DNA of 5,530 nt, taken from NCBI GenBank assembly GCA_937872085.1, contig CALMQK010000076.1:1-5530 (forward strand), read 5' to 3'. Position 1 is the first letter of the stretch. Every line of letters starts with the position of its first letter. The notes under the pieces were generated by a model that was given only the letters and a program-made list of their open reading frames with translations, made no database searches and was not told the origin of the DNA. This stretch comes from an uncultured euryarchaeote (GTDB lineage: Archaea; Thermoplasmatota; Thermoplasmata; UBA10834). A program made the position numbers and the translations under genes. Of this stretch, positions 1-5,530 are shown in pieces.

Positions 1-1241
1 TTCTCGCCCAGATCCCGCTCTATCCTCAGCAAGCGGTTGTACTTAGCTACCCTCTCTCCGCGGGAGGGCGCGCCTGTCTTGATCTGTCCGGCGTTCGTGG
101 CGACGCTGATGTCGCTTATCGATGTGTCCTCAGTCTCTCCGGATCTATGCGATACCACGCATCTGTACTTCGACTTTGAGGCGAAGGACATCGTCTCCAT
201 CGTCTCGGTGAGAGTGCCGATCTGGTTGACCTTGATGAGCACTGCGTTGGCGACGCCTCGCTTGACCCCCTCTTCGAGGAGCAGCTTGTTAGTAACGAAC
301 AGGTCATCGCCAACGAGCTGGATCTTGCCTCCGAGCCTGTCGGTCAGCAGCTTCCACCCGTCCCAGTCCTGCTCTGCCATGCCGTCCTCTATCGAAACGA
401 TCGGGTAGTTCTTGCACATCGACTCCAAGAGATCGACCATCTGTTCAGAGGTGAGCGTCCTCTTGTCGCTCTTCTTGAAATGGTACTTTCCGTCCTTGTA
501 GAACTCGCTAGCTGCGGGATCCAAAGCGAGGAAGACATCGGACCCGGGCTTCAGGCCAGCGTCCAGCACCGACTGTGAGATGAGCTGGAGTGCCTGCTCG
601 TGTGAACCCAACCTCGGCGCGAAACCTCCTTCGTCACCGACTGCGGTGCCCAACCCCTTCTTTGACAGGTTCGCCCTCAGCGAGTGAAAGACCTCGACTC
701 CACGCCTCAAGGACTCGGTGAAGGTCTTGCCGACCGGGATTATCATGAACTCCTGGAAATCGAGGTTGTTGTCGGCATGCGCTCCTCCGTTCAGGATGTT
801 CATCATCGGCACTGGAAGGGTATTGCCCTTGCCGCCGCCCAGGTACTTGTACAGCGGCAAGCCGGACTCGTTCGCCGCCGAGTGCGCGACCGCCAGGGAT
901 GTGCCGAGGATGGCATTGGCCCCAAGTCTCGACTTGTTGTCCGTGCCATCCAGCTCGATCATCATGCGGTCGATCTCTTTCTGCTTCACCGGGTCCATCT
1001 CGACGATCTTCGGGCCGATGATCTTGTTGACGTTCTCGACCGCCCTGAGGACCCCTTTCCCGAGGAACCGCTTCTGGTCCTTGTCCCTGAGCTCAACTGC
1101 TTCCCTGGTCCCAGTAGACGCGCCCGAGGGGACCGCAGCGTGACCGACTGTCCCGTCGTGGAGGAGGACATCGACTTCTATCGTCGGGTTACCTCGTGAG
1201 TCGAGTATCTCCATGGCCCTGACCGACTTGATGACGGACAT
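1..1241 (-). CDS. eno: Enolase (phosphopyruvate hydratase), C-terminus cut by window edge
   Basis: Enolase interconverts 2-phosphoglycerate and phosphoenolpyruvate in glycolysis and gluconeogenesis, in the cytoplasm, using Mg2+. I translated the frame by hand: 413 uninterrupted codons from ATG at 1241-1239, no frameshift. The N-terminal domain has EILDSRGNPT (11-20) and the mobile loop SGAST (39-43). The barrel domain has GGAHADN (H155), E164, GDEGGF (E204), the metal ligands D241 (LALDPAA), E285 (SIEDGM) and D312 (GDDLFVTN), and the active-site K337 (IKVNQIG), H365 (SHRSGET) and K388 (QIKTGAP). Every key position is a constant four residues lower than in the E. coli enzyme for the metal ligands and K/H/K set. 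The visible end, RVAKYNRLLRIERDLGE, is the family's C-terminal motif, so only a few residues lie outside the window. It is divergent from the helicase gene and has its own TATA-like box. Identification is near certain; nothing looks degraded. Confidence 0.98.
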   Translation of the reverse strand, partial: MSVIKSVRAMEILDSRGNPTIEVDVLLHDGTVGHAAVPSGASTGTREAVELRDKDQKRFLGKGVLRAVENVNKIIGPKIVEMDPVKQKEIDRMMIELDGTDNKSRLGANAILGTSLAVAHSAANESGLPLYKYLGGGKGNTLPVPMMNILNGGAHADNNLDFQEFMIIPVGKTFTESLRRGVEVFHSLRANLSKKGLGTAVGDEGGFAPRLGSHEQALQLISQSVLDAGLKPGSDVFLALDPAASEFYKDGKYHFKKSDKRTLTSEQMVDLLESMCKNYPIVSIEDGMAEQDWDGWKLLTDRLGGKIQLVGDDLFVTNKLLLEEGVKRGVANAVLIKVNQIGTLTETMETMSFASKSKYRCVVSHRSGETEDTSISDISVATNAGQIKTGAPSRGERVAKYNRLLRIERDLGE

Positions 1242-1270
1242 TCTATCGACCCGCAGAAGAGTTAGTGGGG

Positions 1271-1277
1271 ATAAAAT
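1271..1277 (-). promoter_or_regulatory. TATA-like box of the enolase gene
   Basis: On the minus strand this reads ATTTTAT, an A/T island in GC-rich surroundings. Its centre lies about 33 nt upstream of the enolase ATG. Archaeal transcription normally starts about 25-27 nt downstream of the TATA centre, which would put the start site near 1247 and leave a leader of only a few bases. No Shine-Dalgarno-like sequence precedes the ATG (the bases just before it are GGTCGATAGA), which agrees with a leaderless or nearly leaderless mRNA. The box and spacing are seen; the promoter function is inferred. Confidence 0.6.
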
Positions 1278-1326
1278 GGATTGCGCCGAAGGGCCTTGGA
1301 CGCACGTTCGAGGTCCCGCCGGAATG

Positions 1327-1335
1327 TTTTATAAG
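1327..1335 (+). promoter_or_regulatory. TATA box of the Lhr-type helicase gene, with purine-rich BRE-like flank
   Basis: TTTTATAAG is a close match to an archaeal TATA box and is preceded by GGAATG at 1321-1326, which could act as the TFB recognition element (BRE). Its centre is about 32 nt before the ATG at 1363, predicting a start site around 1357-1360 and a leader of at most a few bases. There is no Shine-Dalgarno motif between the box and the ATG (GAAACGCTCACA precedes it). This box also decides the gene start: upstream in-frame ATGs at 1213, 1276 and 1324 lie upstream of, or overlap, the promoter. Confidence 0.7.
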
Positions 1336-1362
1336 CGAGCCAGGCAATGGGAAACGCTCACA

Positions 1363-4107
1363 ATGACAGAGTTCGCGCTTCTGGATGAAAGGCTGCAGGG
1401 GCTCCTGAAGAACAGAGGCATAACGGAACCCACCGAGCCCCAGCGCAAGGCGATACCCGCGATCCTTTCAGGGCAGAACATACTGCTGGTCGCCCCGACC
1501 GGCATCGGCAAGACGGAGGCCGCCATGCTGCCGGTGCTGCATCAGCTCGCGTCCTCGAGGAGAGGAGGCATCAGATGCGTCTACGTAACGCCCCTGAGGG
1601 CGCTCAACCGAGACCTGCTCAGACGTCTGAAAGAATTCGGGGAAGCTGTGGGCCTCGTCGTCGCGGTGCGGCACGGCGACACTCCACAATCGGAGCGGAC
1701 GGCGCAATCGAAGAGCCCGCCCGATGTCCTGATCACCACGCCTGAGACCCTCCAGATACTCTTCACGGGAAGTGTGCTGAGGCAGCACCTGACTCAGGTC
1801 AAGCATGTCATCATCGACGAGATCCATGAGCTGGCTGAGGACGAGAGGGGAGCTCAACTCGCAATCGCGCTCGAGAGGTTGGCGGCCTTAGCGGGCGAGT
1901 TCCAGAGGATAGGCCTCTCCGCGACCGTAGGCTCGATCGACGCGGTCGCCAACTTCCTCGCGGGGGTCGACAGGAGGGTGTCCATCCTCACGGTCTCGGC
2001 CGTGAAGGACATGAGAATCTCGGTCGAGAGCCCTCCCGAGGACGAGCGGGACAAGCAGCTCGCGGACCGTCTCCAGACCGACCTCAAGCACCTCGCATGC
2101 ATGAAGAGGTGCAGGGAGCTGGTCGAGGAGCACAGGTCGACGCTCTTCTTCGTCAATACGCGCGACTCCGCTGAAGCACTCGGGGTACGGTATCACATCT
2201 GGGATGAGGGGTTCAAGGTAGGGGTGCACCACGGCTCCCTCTCGAAAGAGATCAGGATTCAGATGGAGGACGACTTCAAGTCGGAGCGCCTGAAGGCGCT
2301 CATCTGCACATCCTCGCTGGAGCTCGGGATCGACGTCGGCTCCGCGGATTTCACCATACAGTTCGACTCGCCGAGGCAGGTCACCAGGTTGATCCAGCGC
2401 GTCGGTAGGTCGGGTCACAGGGTCGGAGAGACATCTGTCGGCAAGATCATCGCGACCAATCCCACTGATATCGCAGAAAGCCTAGTGATCTCCCGCAGGG
2501 CGATGATCGAGGAACTTGAGAAGCTCCGGATCAGGCCGAACCCTTTCAGCGTACTGGCGAACCAGCTCGTGGCGATGACGCTGACCGAGAGCCGCGTGGA
2601 GAAGGACCAGGCCTTCGCGATGGTGACGAGGGCGCACCCGTTCAAGGACCTGCTGAGGAAGGATTTCGAGGAGACACTTCAGATCCTTGCGGACCTGCGC
2701 TTGCTGTGGAACGACGAGAAGGCCTTCAGGAGGAAGCCCGACGGGAGGAAGTACTTCTTCGAGAACATCTCCATGATCCCTGACGAGAGGACCTACAAGA
2801 TCAGGGACATCTCGTCCCGGAGCATCATAGGAACCCTCGATGAGAGCTTCGTCGCGACCTACGCCGAACCGTATTCGACCTTCGTGACAAGGGGAAGGAC
2901 CTGGAGGGTGATCGAGTTGACCGAGGACGAGGTCATCGCGGAGCAGGTCCACGAGCTCGGCGCGACCCCTTCGTGGGTCGGTGAGGAGATACCGGTCCCG
3001 TACGAGGTGGCGCAGGAGGTCGGGGCGATGAGGCGCCTCCTGGCCATGGAACTGTACCCGGGAGACGAGAAGACCAAGAAGCAGCTGGTCGATTGGATCA
3101 AGAGCCAGGGGGAGCTGCCTCTGCCGACCGACAAGCTCGTCACGGTCGAGCAAGGGAACGGCGTCATCGTCATCAACTGTTGCTTCGGCACCAAGGTGAA
3201 TGAGACGCTCGCGAAGCTCGTTGCCGGACTGCTCATGGCCCGGTTCGGGGAGAGCATCGGGGTCCAGACCGACGTCTACTCGATAGTTCTGGAGACACCG
3301 CGAGGGGTTGCGGTGGCGGACGTGGTCAGGATCCTCAAGGAGACTGATGCGAGCTCTCTCGGCCAACTTATGAGACTGCTCATCCGCAACTCTGCGTATC
3401 TCAGATGGCAGTTCGTCCATGTCGCCAAGAAATTCGGGGCGGTCGCGAAAGGCGCCGATTACAAGATGCTCAATCTCTCGAAGCTCGTGGACGTGTTCGA
3501 GCACTCTCCGATCTTCGAGGAGACCATCGCGAAGGTCCTCTGGGAGAACATGGACATCGACGGGACCGAGAAAGTCCTGAAGCGTATCCAGGAGGGGATC
3601 ATCGAGCTCAGGGTCGGGCCGCTGTCACCGATCGGCAAGAACGCGATCGGCACCAGGAAGGAGCTGATGCAGCCCCAGCGCGCGGACAAGGCGGTCCTGA
3701 ACGCGCTCAGGGAACGGCTGCTCAAGGAGGACGTCGTGATGGTATGCCTGAACTGCAGGACTCAGAAGAGGTCGACAGTTGGCCATCTCCCGGAGAAGGT
3801 GAAGTGCGCCAAGTGCGGCGGAGTCCTGATGGCCGCATTGCAGCCGTACGTGAAAGTCCAATTCAGCGTCCTGAAGAAGGGCGCCTCCTCGGAAGAGGAG
3901 AAGAAGGAACTGAAACGGATCTACAAGAACGCGAACCTCGTGATGGCCCACGGCAAGAAGGCAGTCATGGCACTCGTCGGTCGGGGCGTAGGACCTGATA
4001 CGACTGCCCGGATACTCGCCAAGAACTCGATGGACGAGGAGGAGCTCCTCAGGGACATCCTGGCCGCGGAGGTCAACTACGCCAGGACGAAGAGGTTCTG
4101 GGATTAG
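1363..4107 (+). CDS. Lhr-family superfamily 2 ATP-dependent helicase (914 aa)
   Basis: This is a large helicase of the Lhr (large helicase-related) family, ATP-driven enzymes that translocate on nucleic acid and unwind DNA or RNA:DNA hybrids; archaeal members are linked to DNA repair and RNA handling. Residue numbers are from ATG 1363. RecA1 has motif I APTGIGKT (44-51), Ia TPLRALNRD (76-84), Ib TTPETL (125-130), II DEIH (152-155) and III SAT (186-188). RecA2 has motif IV LFFVNTR (261-267), V TSSLELGIDVGSAD (316-329) and VI QRVGRSGHR (345-353). A winged-helix region (about 410-510) and the long Lhr-specific domain follow, with the typical RWQFVHVAKKFGA (681-693). A four-cysteine zinc motif (C795, C798, C815, C818) and a GRGVGP-containing tail (873-878) end it. 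DEIH plus the long C-terminal half separates it from Ski2, Hel308 and RecQ. An upstream in-frame ATG at 1213 would overlap enolase by 29 bp and is rejected. The aLhr1/aLhr2 subgroup is not assigned. Its stop overlaps that of the convergent methyltransferase gene. Confidence 0.93.
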   Translation: MTEFALLDERLQGLLKNRGITEPTEPQRKAIPAILSGQNILLVAPTGIGKTEAAMLPVLHQLASSRRGGIRCVYVTPLRALNRDLLRRLKEFGEAVGLVVAVRHGDTPQSERTAQSKSPPDVLITTPETLQILFTGSVLRQHLTQVKHVIIDEIHELAEDERGAQLAIALERLAALAGEFQRIGLSATVGSIDAVANFLAGVDRRVSILTVSAVKDMRISVESPPEDERDKQLADRLQTDLKHLACMKRCRELVEEHRSTLFFVNTRDSAEALGVRYHIWDEGFKVGVHHGSLSKEIRIQMEDDFKSERLKALICTSSLELGIDVGSADFTIQFDSPRQVTRLIQRVGRSGHRVGETSVGKIIATNPTDIAESLVISRRAMIEELEKLRIRPNPFSVLANQLVAMTLTESRVEKDQAFAMVTRAHPFKDLLRKDFEETLQILADLRLLWNDEKAFRRKPDGRKYFFENISMIPDERTYKIRDISSRSIIGTLDESFVATYAEPYSTFVTRGRTWRVIELTEDEVIAEQVHELGATPSWVGEEIPVPYEVAQEVGAMRRLLAMELYPGDEKTKKQLVDWIKSQGELPLPTDKLVTVEQGNGVIVINCCFGTKVNETLAKLVAGLLMARFGESIGVQTDVYSIVLETPRGVAVADVVRILKETDASSLGQLMRLLIRNSAYLRWQFVHVAKKFGAVAKGADYKMLNLSKLVDVFEHSPIFEETIAKVLWENMDIDGTEKVLKRIQEGIIELRVGPLSPIGKNAIGTRKELMQPQRADKAVLNALRERLLKEDVVMVCLNCRTQKRSTVGHLPEKVKCAKCGGVLMAALQPYVKVQFSVLKKGASSEEEKKELKRIYKNANLVMAHGKKAVMALVGRGVGPDTTARILAKNSMDEEELLRDILAAEVNYARTKRFWD
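4104..4107. other. Overlapping stop codons of two convergent genes
   Basis: The four bases TTAG contain both stops: TAG of the helicase (4105-4107, plus strand) and TAA of the methyltransferase (4106-4104, minus strand). There is therefore no intergenic space between these two genes. I looked about 150 nt past each stop in the direction of transcription and saw no run of four or more T on the transcribed-sense strand, the usual archaeal terminator signal, so each transcript probably extends into the other gene in antisense. Confidence 0.9.
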
Positions 4108-4715
4108 TACTGGCCACCGTGAAAATCAAGGCCGATCACATACAGTTCCGAACTAGTCGACCTCGAAGCCCTCGGATGGTACGTGTGCGTCTCATCGAAG
4201 AACCTGCTCACCCTGGCGACATATCCCTTGCTCAGATCGCCAGAGAACATCTTGACGGCGAAGTTCCCACCGTCCTTGAGCACGCAAGTGGCGAATTTGA
4301 GCGCGTGCTCGCACAGCTCGATCGAGCGGGCGTGATCGTAAGGATAGGCCCCGCTTATGTCGGGAGACATGTCCGAAATGACGACATCGACTCCCTCTGG
4401 GACGAGTTCGAGCAATCGCTTGACGACAGCCTCGTTCATGATGTCCCCTCTGATGAATGTCACGCCCTCGAGCGGCGGCATCCGCTCAAGGTCTAGAGCG
4501 AAGACCTTCGACTCAGGGCCGCCGAGCTCCCTGGCCACCTGGGACCAGCCGCCTGGCGAGGCCCCCAGATCGACGATCGTATCGCCCACCTCGATGAGCG
4601 CGTACTTGTGGTCTATCTGCTTGAGCTTGTACGAGGCTCGGCTCCGGTAGTTCTCCCGCTTGGCCATCCGGTAGTACTTGTCCCGGCTACGCTGGGCACG
4701 CCACGGTTTCGCCAC
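4104..4715 (-). CDS. rlmE: RlmE/FtsJ-family 23S rRNA (uridine-2'-O)-methyltransferase (203 aa)
   Basis: Enzymes of this family transfer a methyl group from S-adenosylmethionine to a ribose 2'-OH; RlmE (FtsJ, RrmJ) modifies a uridine in the A-loop of large-subunit rRNA. The RNA-binding N-terminus has YRSRASYKL (23-31). The SAM-binding motif I is VDLGASPGGWSQVA (48-61). The catalytic K-D-K-E set is K30, D115 (SDMSPDISG), K155 (FAVKMFSG) and E190 (SSELYVI); the spacing 85/40/35 almost equals the 86/40/35 of E. coli RlmE (K38, D124, K164, E199). At 203 residues it is a single-domain form without the C-terminal TRAM domain that some archaeal relatives carry. The start is GTG at 4715-4713: an in-frame TAG at 4739-4737 excludes longer forms, and the next in-frame ATG (residue 17) would cut into the conserved DKYYRMAKRENYRSR block. 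It is convergent with the helicase and divergent from purM. The exact target nucleotide is inferred from the family. Confidence 0.93.
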   Translation of the reverse strand: MAKPWRAQRSRDKYYRMAKRENYRSRASYKLKQIDHKYALIEVGDTIVDLGASPGGWSQVARELGGPESKVFALDLERMPPLEGVTFIRGDIMNEAVVKRLLELVPEGVDVVISDMSPDISGAYPYDHARSIELCEHALKFATCVLKDGGNFAVKMFSGDLSKGYVARVSRFFDETHTYHPRASRSTSSELYVIGLDFHGGQY

Positions 4716-4717
4716 TG

Positions 4718-4724
4718 CTCCTCT
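4718..4724 (-). promoter_or_regulatory. Shine-Dalgarno-like AGAGGAG before the rlmE GTG start
   Basis: On the minus strand AGAGGAG ends two bases before the GTG start; counting only its GAGG part gives a spacer of four bases. It complements the 3' end of 16S rRNA well but sits closer than usual. It also lies at or just upstream of the transcription start predicted from the TATA-like box, so it may be partly or wholly missing from the mRNA. It supports the GTG start only weakly. Confidence 0.4.
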
Positions 4725-4740
4725 GATTCCCGTGCCCTAA

Positions 4741-4748
4741 GATATTAA
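4741..4748 (-). promoter_or_regulatory. TATA-like box of rlmE
   Basis: The minus strand reads TTAATATC in the only A/T-rich patch of this intergenic region. Its centre is about 30 nt upstream of the rlmE GTG, the same spacing as at the two other promoters in the window, predicting transcription starting near 4718-4720 and an almost leaderless mRNA. The patch is nearly symmetric (GATATTAATT on the plus strand), so it could also help purM, where it would give a leader of roughly 40-45 nt. Confidence 0.55.
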
Positions 4749-4814
4749 TTCCTACCGGGGGGCGCAAAAGGTTTAGTCGGCAGAGCCTATCCTCCAACCG
4801 AGGCGGTTGACAGG

Positions 4815-5530
4815 ATGCCCAAGAGGATGACCTACGCCGGGGCCGGCGTTGACATAGACAAGAAGTCCAGCAGCATAGACGCCCTCGTCAAGCACCTGAA
4901 GTACAAGAGGAAAGGCCGGTTCGGAGCGCCGATCGACCTCCCGGGCCATTTCACTGGTTTGATAGATTTCGGGGATTACGCGCTCACCCTATGCACGGAC
5001 GGGGTCGGGACGAAGCTGCTCATCGCGGACGCGATGAAGAAGTGGGACACGGTGGGGATCGATTGCGTCGCCATGAACGTGAACGACACGATCTGCGTCG
5101 GTGCCGAGCCCATCGCATTCGTGGACTACATCGCGATAGACAAGGCCGATGAGAAGGTCACATCCGAGGTGGGCAAGGGGCTGAATGTCGGTGCGAAGCT
5201 GTCCAACATGACCATCGTGGGCGGGGAGATCGCCCTTCTGCCGGAACTGGTGAAAGGGTTCGACCTCGCCGGGACTTGCCTGGGTATGGTGAAGAAGACC
5301 GAGTACGTGTCCGGAGAGGACATCTACCCTGGCAACATGCTCATCGGGCTCCCGAGCTCGGGCATCCATTCGAACGGGCTCACGCTCGCTAGGAAGATAC
5401 TCGAACGGAACGACATCGGGTACGGAGACAAGGTCGGGGGGCTCAACCGATCGATCGGTCTGGAATTGCTCGAGCCCACGACGATCTACGTTCAGCAGGT
5501 GCTCAGACTGCTGGGCAAGCTCGACATCCA
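4815..5530 (+). CDS. purM: Phosphoribosylformylglycinamidine cyclo-ligase (AIR synthetase), C-terminus cut by window edge
   Basis: PurM closes the imidazole ring in de novo purine synthesis: it converts formylglycinamidine ribonucleotide (FGAM) plus ATP to aminoimidazole ribonucleotide, ADP and phosphate, as a cytoplasmic dimer. 238 codons are visible without interruption. Motifs in order are TYAGAGVDID (6-15, family N-terminus), TDGVGTK (61-67, ATP-site loop), DTVGIDCVAMNVND (78-91), GAEPIAFVDY (96-105), VGGE (135-138), FDLAGTCLG (149-157), GLPSSGIHSNGLTLARKIL (178-196) and LLEPTTIYV (218-226). The window ends at the LDI-H segment just before the family's HLTGGG motif, so roughly the last quarter to third is missing. 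ATG 4815 is the first start after the in-frame TAA at 4746-4748; ATG 4827 (giving MTYAGAGVDID) is a credible alternative because family members often begin there. PurM shares its fold with PurL, ThiL, SelD and HypE, but the motifs fit only PurM. E138-I139 replaces the usual E-T in GGET. Confidence 0.96.
   Translation, partial: MPKRMTYAGAGVDIDKKSSSIDALVKHLKYKRKGRFGAPIDLPGHFTGLIDFGDYALTLCTDGVGTKLLIADAMKKWDTVGIDCVAMNVNDTICVGAEPIAFVDYIAIDKADEKVTSEVGKGLNVGAKLSNMTIVGGEIALLPELVKGFDLAGTCLGMVKKTEYVSGEDIYPGNMLIGLPSSGIHSNGLTLARKILERNDIGYGDKVGGLNRSIGLELLEPTTIYVQQVLRLLGKLDI

Larger units (their letters stand above)
4716..4814. other. Divergent intergenic region between rlmE and purM
   Basis: This 99-bp gap separates two divergently read genes. 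It holds the A/T patch at 4741-4750 and a second, weaker candidate for purM, AAAAGGTTTAG at 4766-4776, which would place the purM start site near 4797. A GAGG at 4800-4803 lies 11 nt before the purM ATG and could serve as a ribosome binding site in that case. No clear box sits at the leaderless spacing for purM. I see no operator-like repeat. Confidence 0.5.

Noticed and set aside
684..1199. Open frames on the plus strand opposite enolase
   Set aside because: Enolase is intact on the minus strand through this stretch with every catalytic residue present. The plus-strand frames have no motif or promoter.
1213..1362. N-terminal extension of the helicase frame to an ATG at 1213 (50 extra residues)
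   Set aside because: It would overlap the start of enolase, contain both TATA boxes, and add sequence that resembles no Lhr N-terminus. ATG 1363 follows a TATA box at the right distance and gives the family-like start.
2482..3504. Long open frame (340 codons) antisense to the helicase
   Set aside because: It lies entirely opposite a well-supported gene in GC-rich DNA where stop codons are rare in shadow frames. The translation is rich in R, L, D, H and P with no recognisable motif.
3405..3998. Open frame (197 codons) on the same strand as the helicase, in another frame
   Set aside because: It overlaps the C-terminal part of the helicase including its zinc motif. Its arginine-, glycine- and glutamate-rich composition is that of an out-of-frame reading of GC-rich coding DNA.
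4989..5369. Open frame antisense to purM
   Set aside because: It is a shadow of the PurM frame, which carries all the family motifs in order.
1..5530. CRISPR array, insertion sequence, toxin-antitoxin pair, integration site, RNA gene or other hidden system
   Set aside because: The four genes cover nearly all the sequence. The two gaps are 121 and 99 bp and hold only promoter-like elements. I saw no direct repeats, terminal inverted repeats or tRNA-like cloverleaf, and no abrupt change in composition.

Overview
This window looks like a piece of archaeal chromosome carrying four housekeeping-type genes. The sequence is GC-rich and densely coding. Three of the four genes have a TATA-like box centred about 30-33 nt upstream of the start codon, which is the spacing expected for archaeal TBP/TFB promoters driving leaderless or nearly leaderless transcripts. 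The gene content (an archaeal-style Lhr helicase with a C-terminal zinc motif, a single-domain FtsJ/RlmE methyltransferase, and a PurM with archaeal-like sequence) also fits an archaeon, plausibly a GC-rich euryarchaeal or Thermoplasmatota-type lineage. The lineage is an inference; I cannot run a phylogeny.

Layout: (1) 1-1241, minus strand: enolase, complete at the N-terminus and cut by the window edge only a few residues before its expected C-terminus. (2) 1242-1362: a 121-bp divergent intergenic region with one TATA-like box for each direction. (3) 1363-4107, plus strand: a 914-residue Lhr-family superfamily 2 helicase. (4) 4104-4715, minus strand: a 203-residue RlmE/FtsJ-type rRNA 2'-O-ribose methyltransferase starting with GTG and meeting the helicase tail to tail, the two stop codons overlapping by 4 nt. 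(5) 4716-4814: a 99-bp divergent intergenic region. (6) 4815-5530, plus strand: the first 238 residues of PurM, cut by the window edge.

The genes do not form one operon: strands alternate (-, +, -, +), so each is probably its own transcription unit or the first gene of one. Enolase serves central carbon metabolism and PurM serves purine synthesis. The helicase and the methyltransferase are both nucleic-acid enzymes; an rRNA or RNA link between them is possible but is supported here only by adjacency. I see no mobile element, CRISPR array, tRNA or rRNA gene, integration site or large repeat. I do not find a convincing new biological system. The points most worth a second look are the leaderless promoter pattern, the convergent overlap without an obvious terminator, and a few unusual motif residues.
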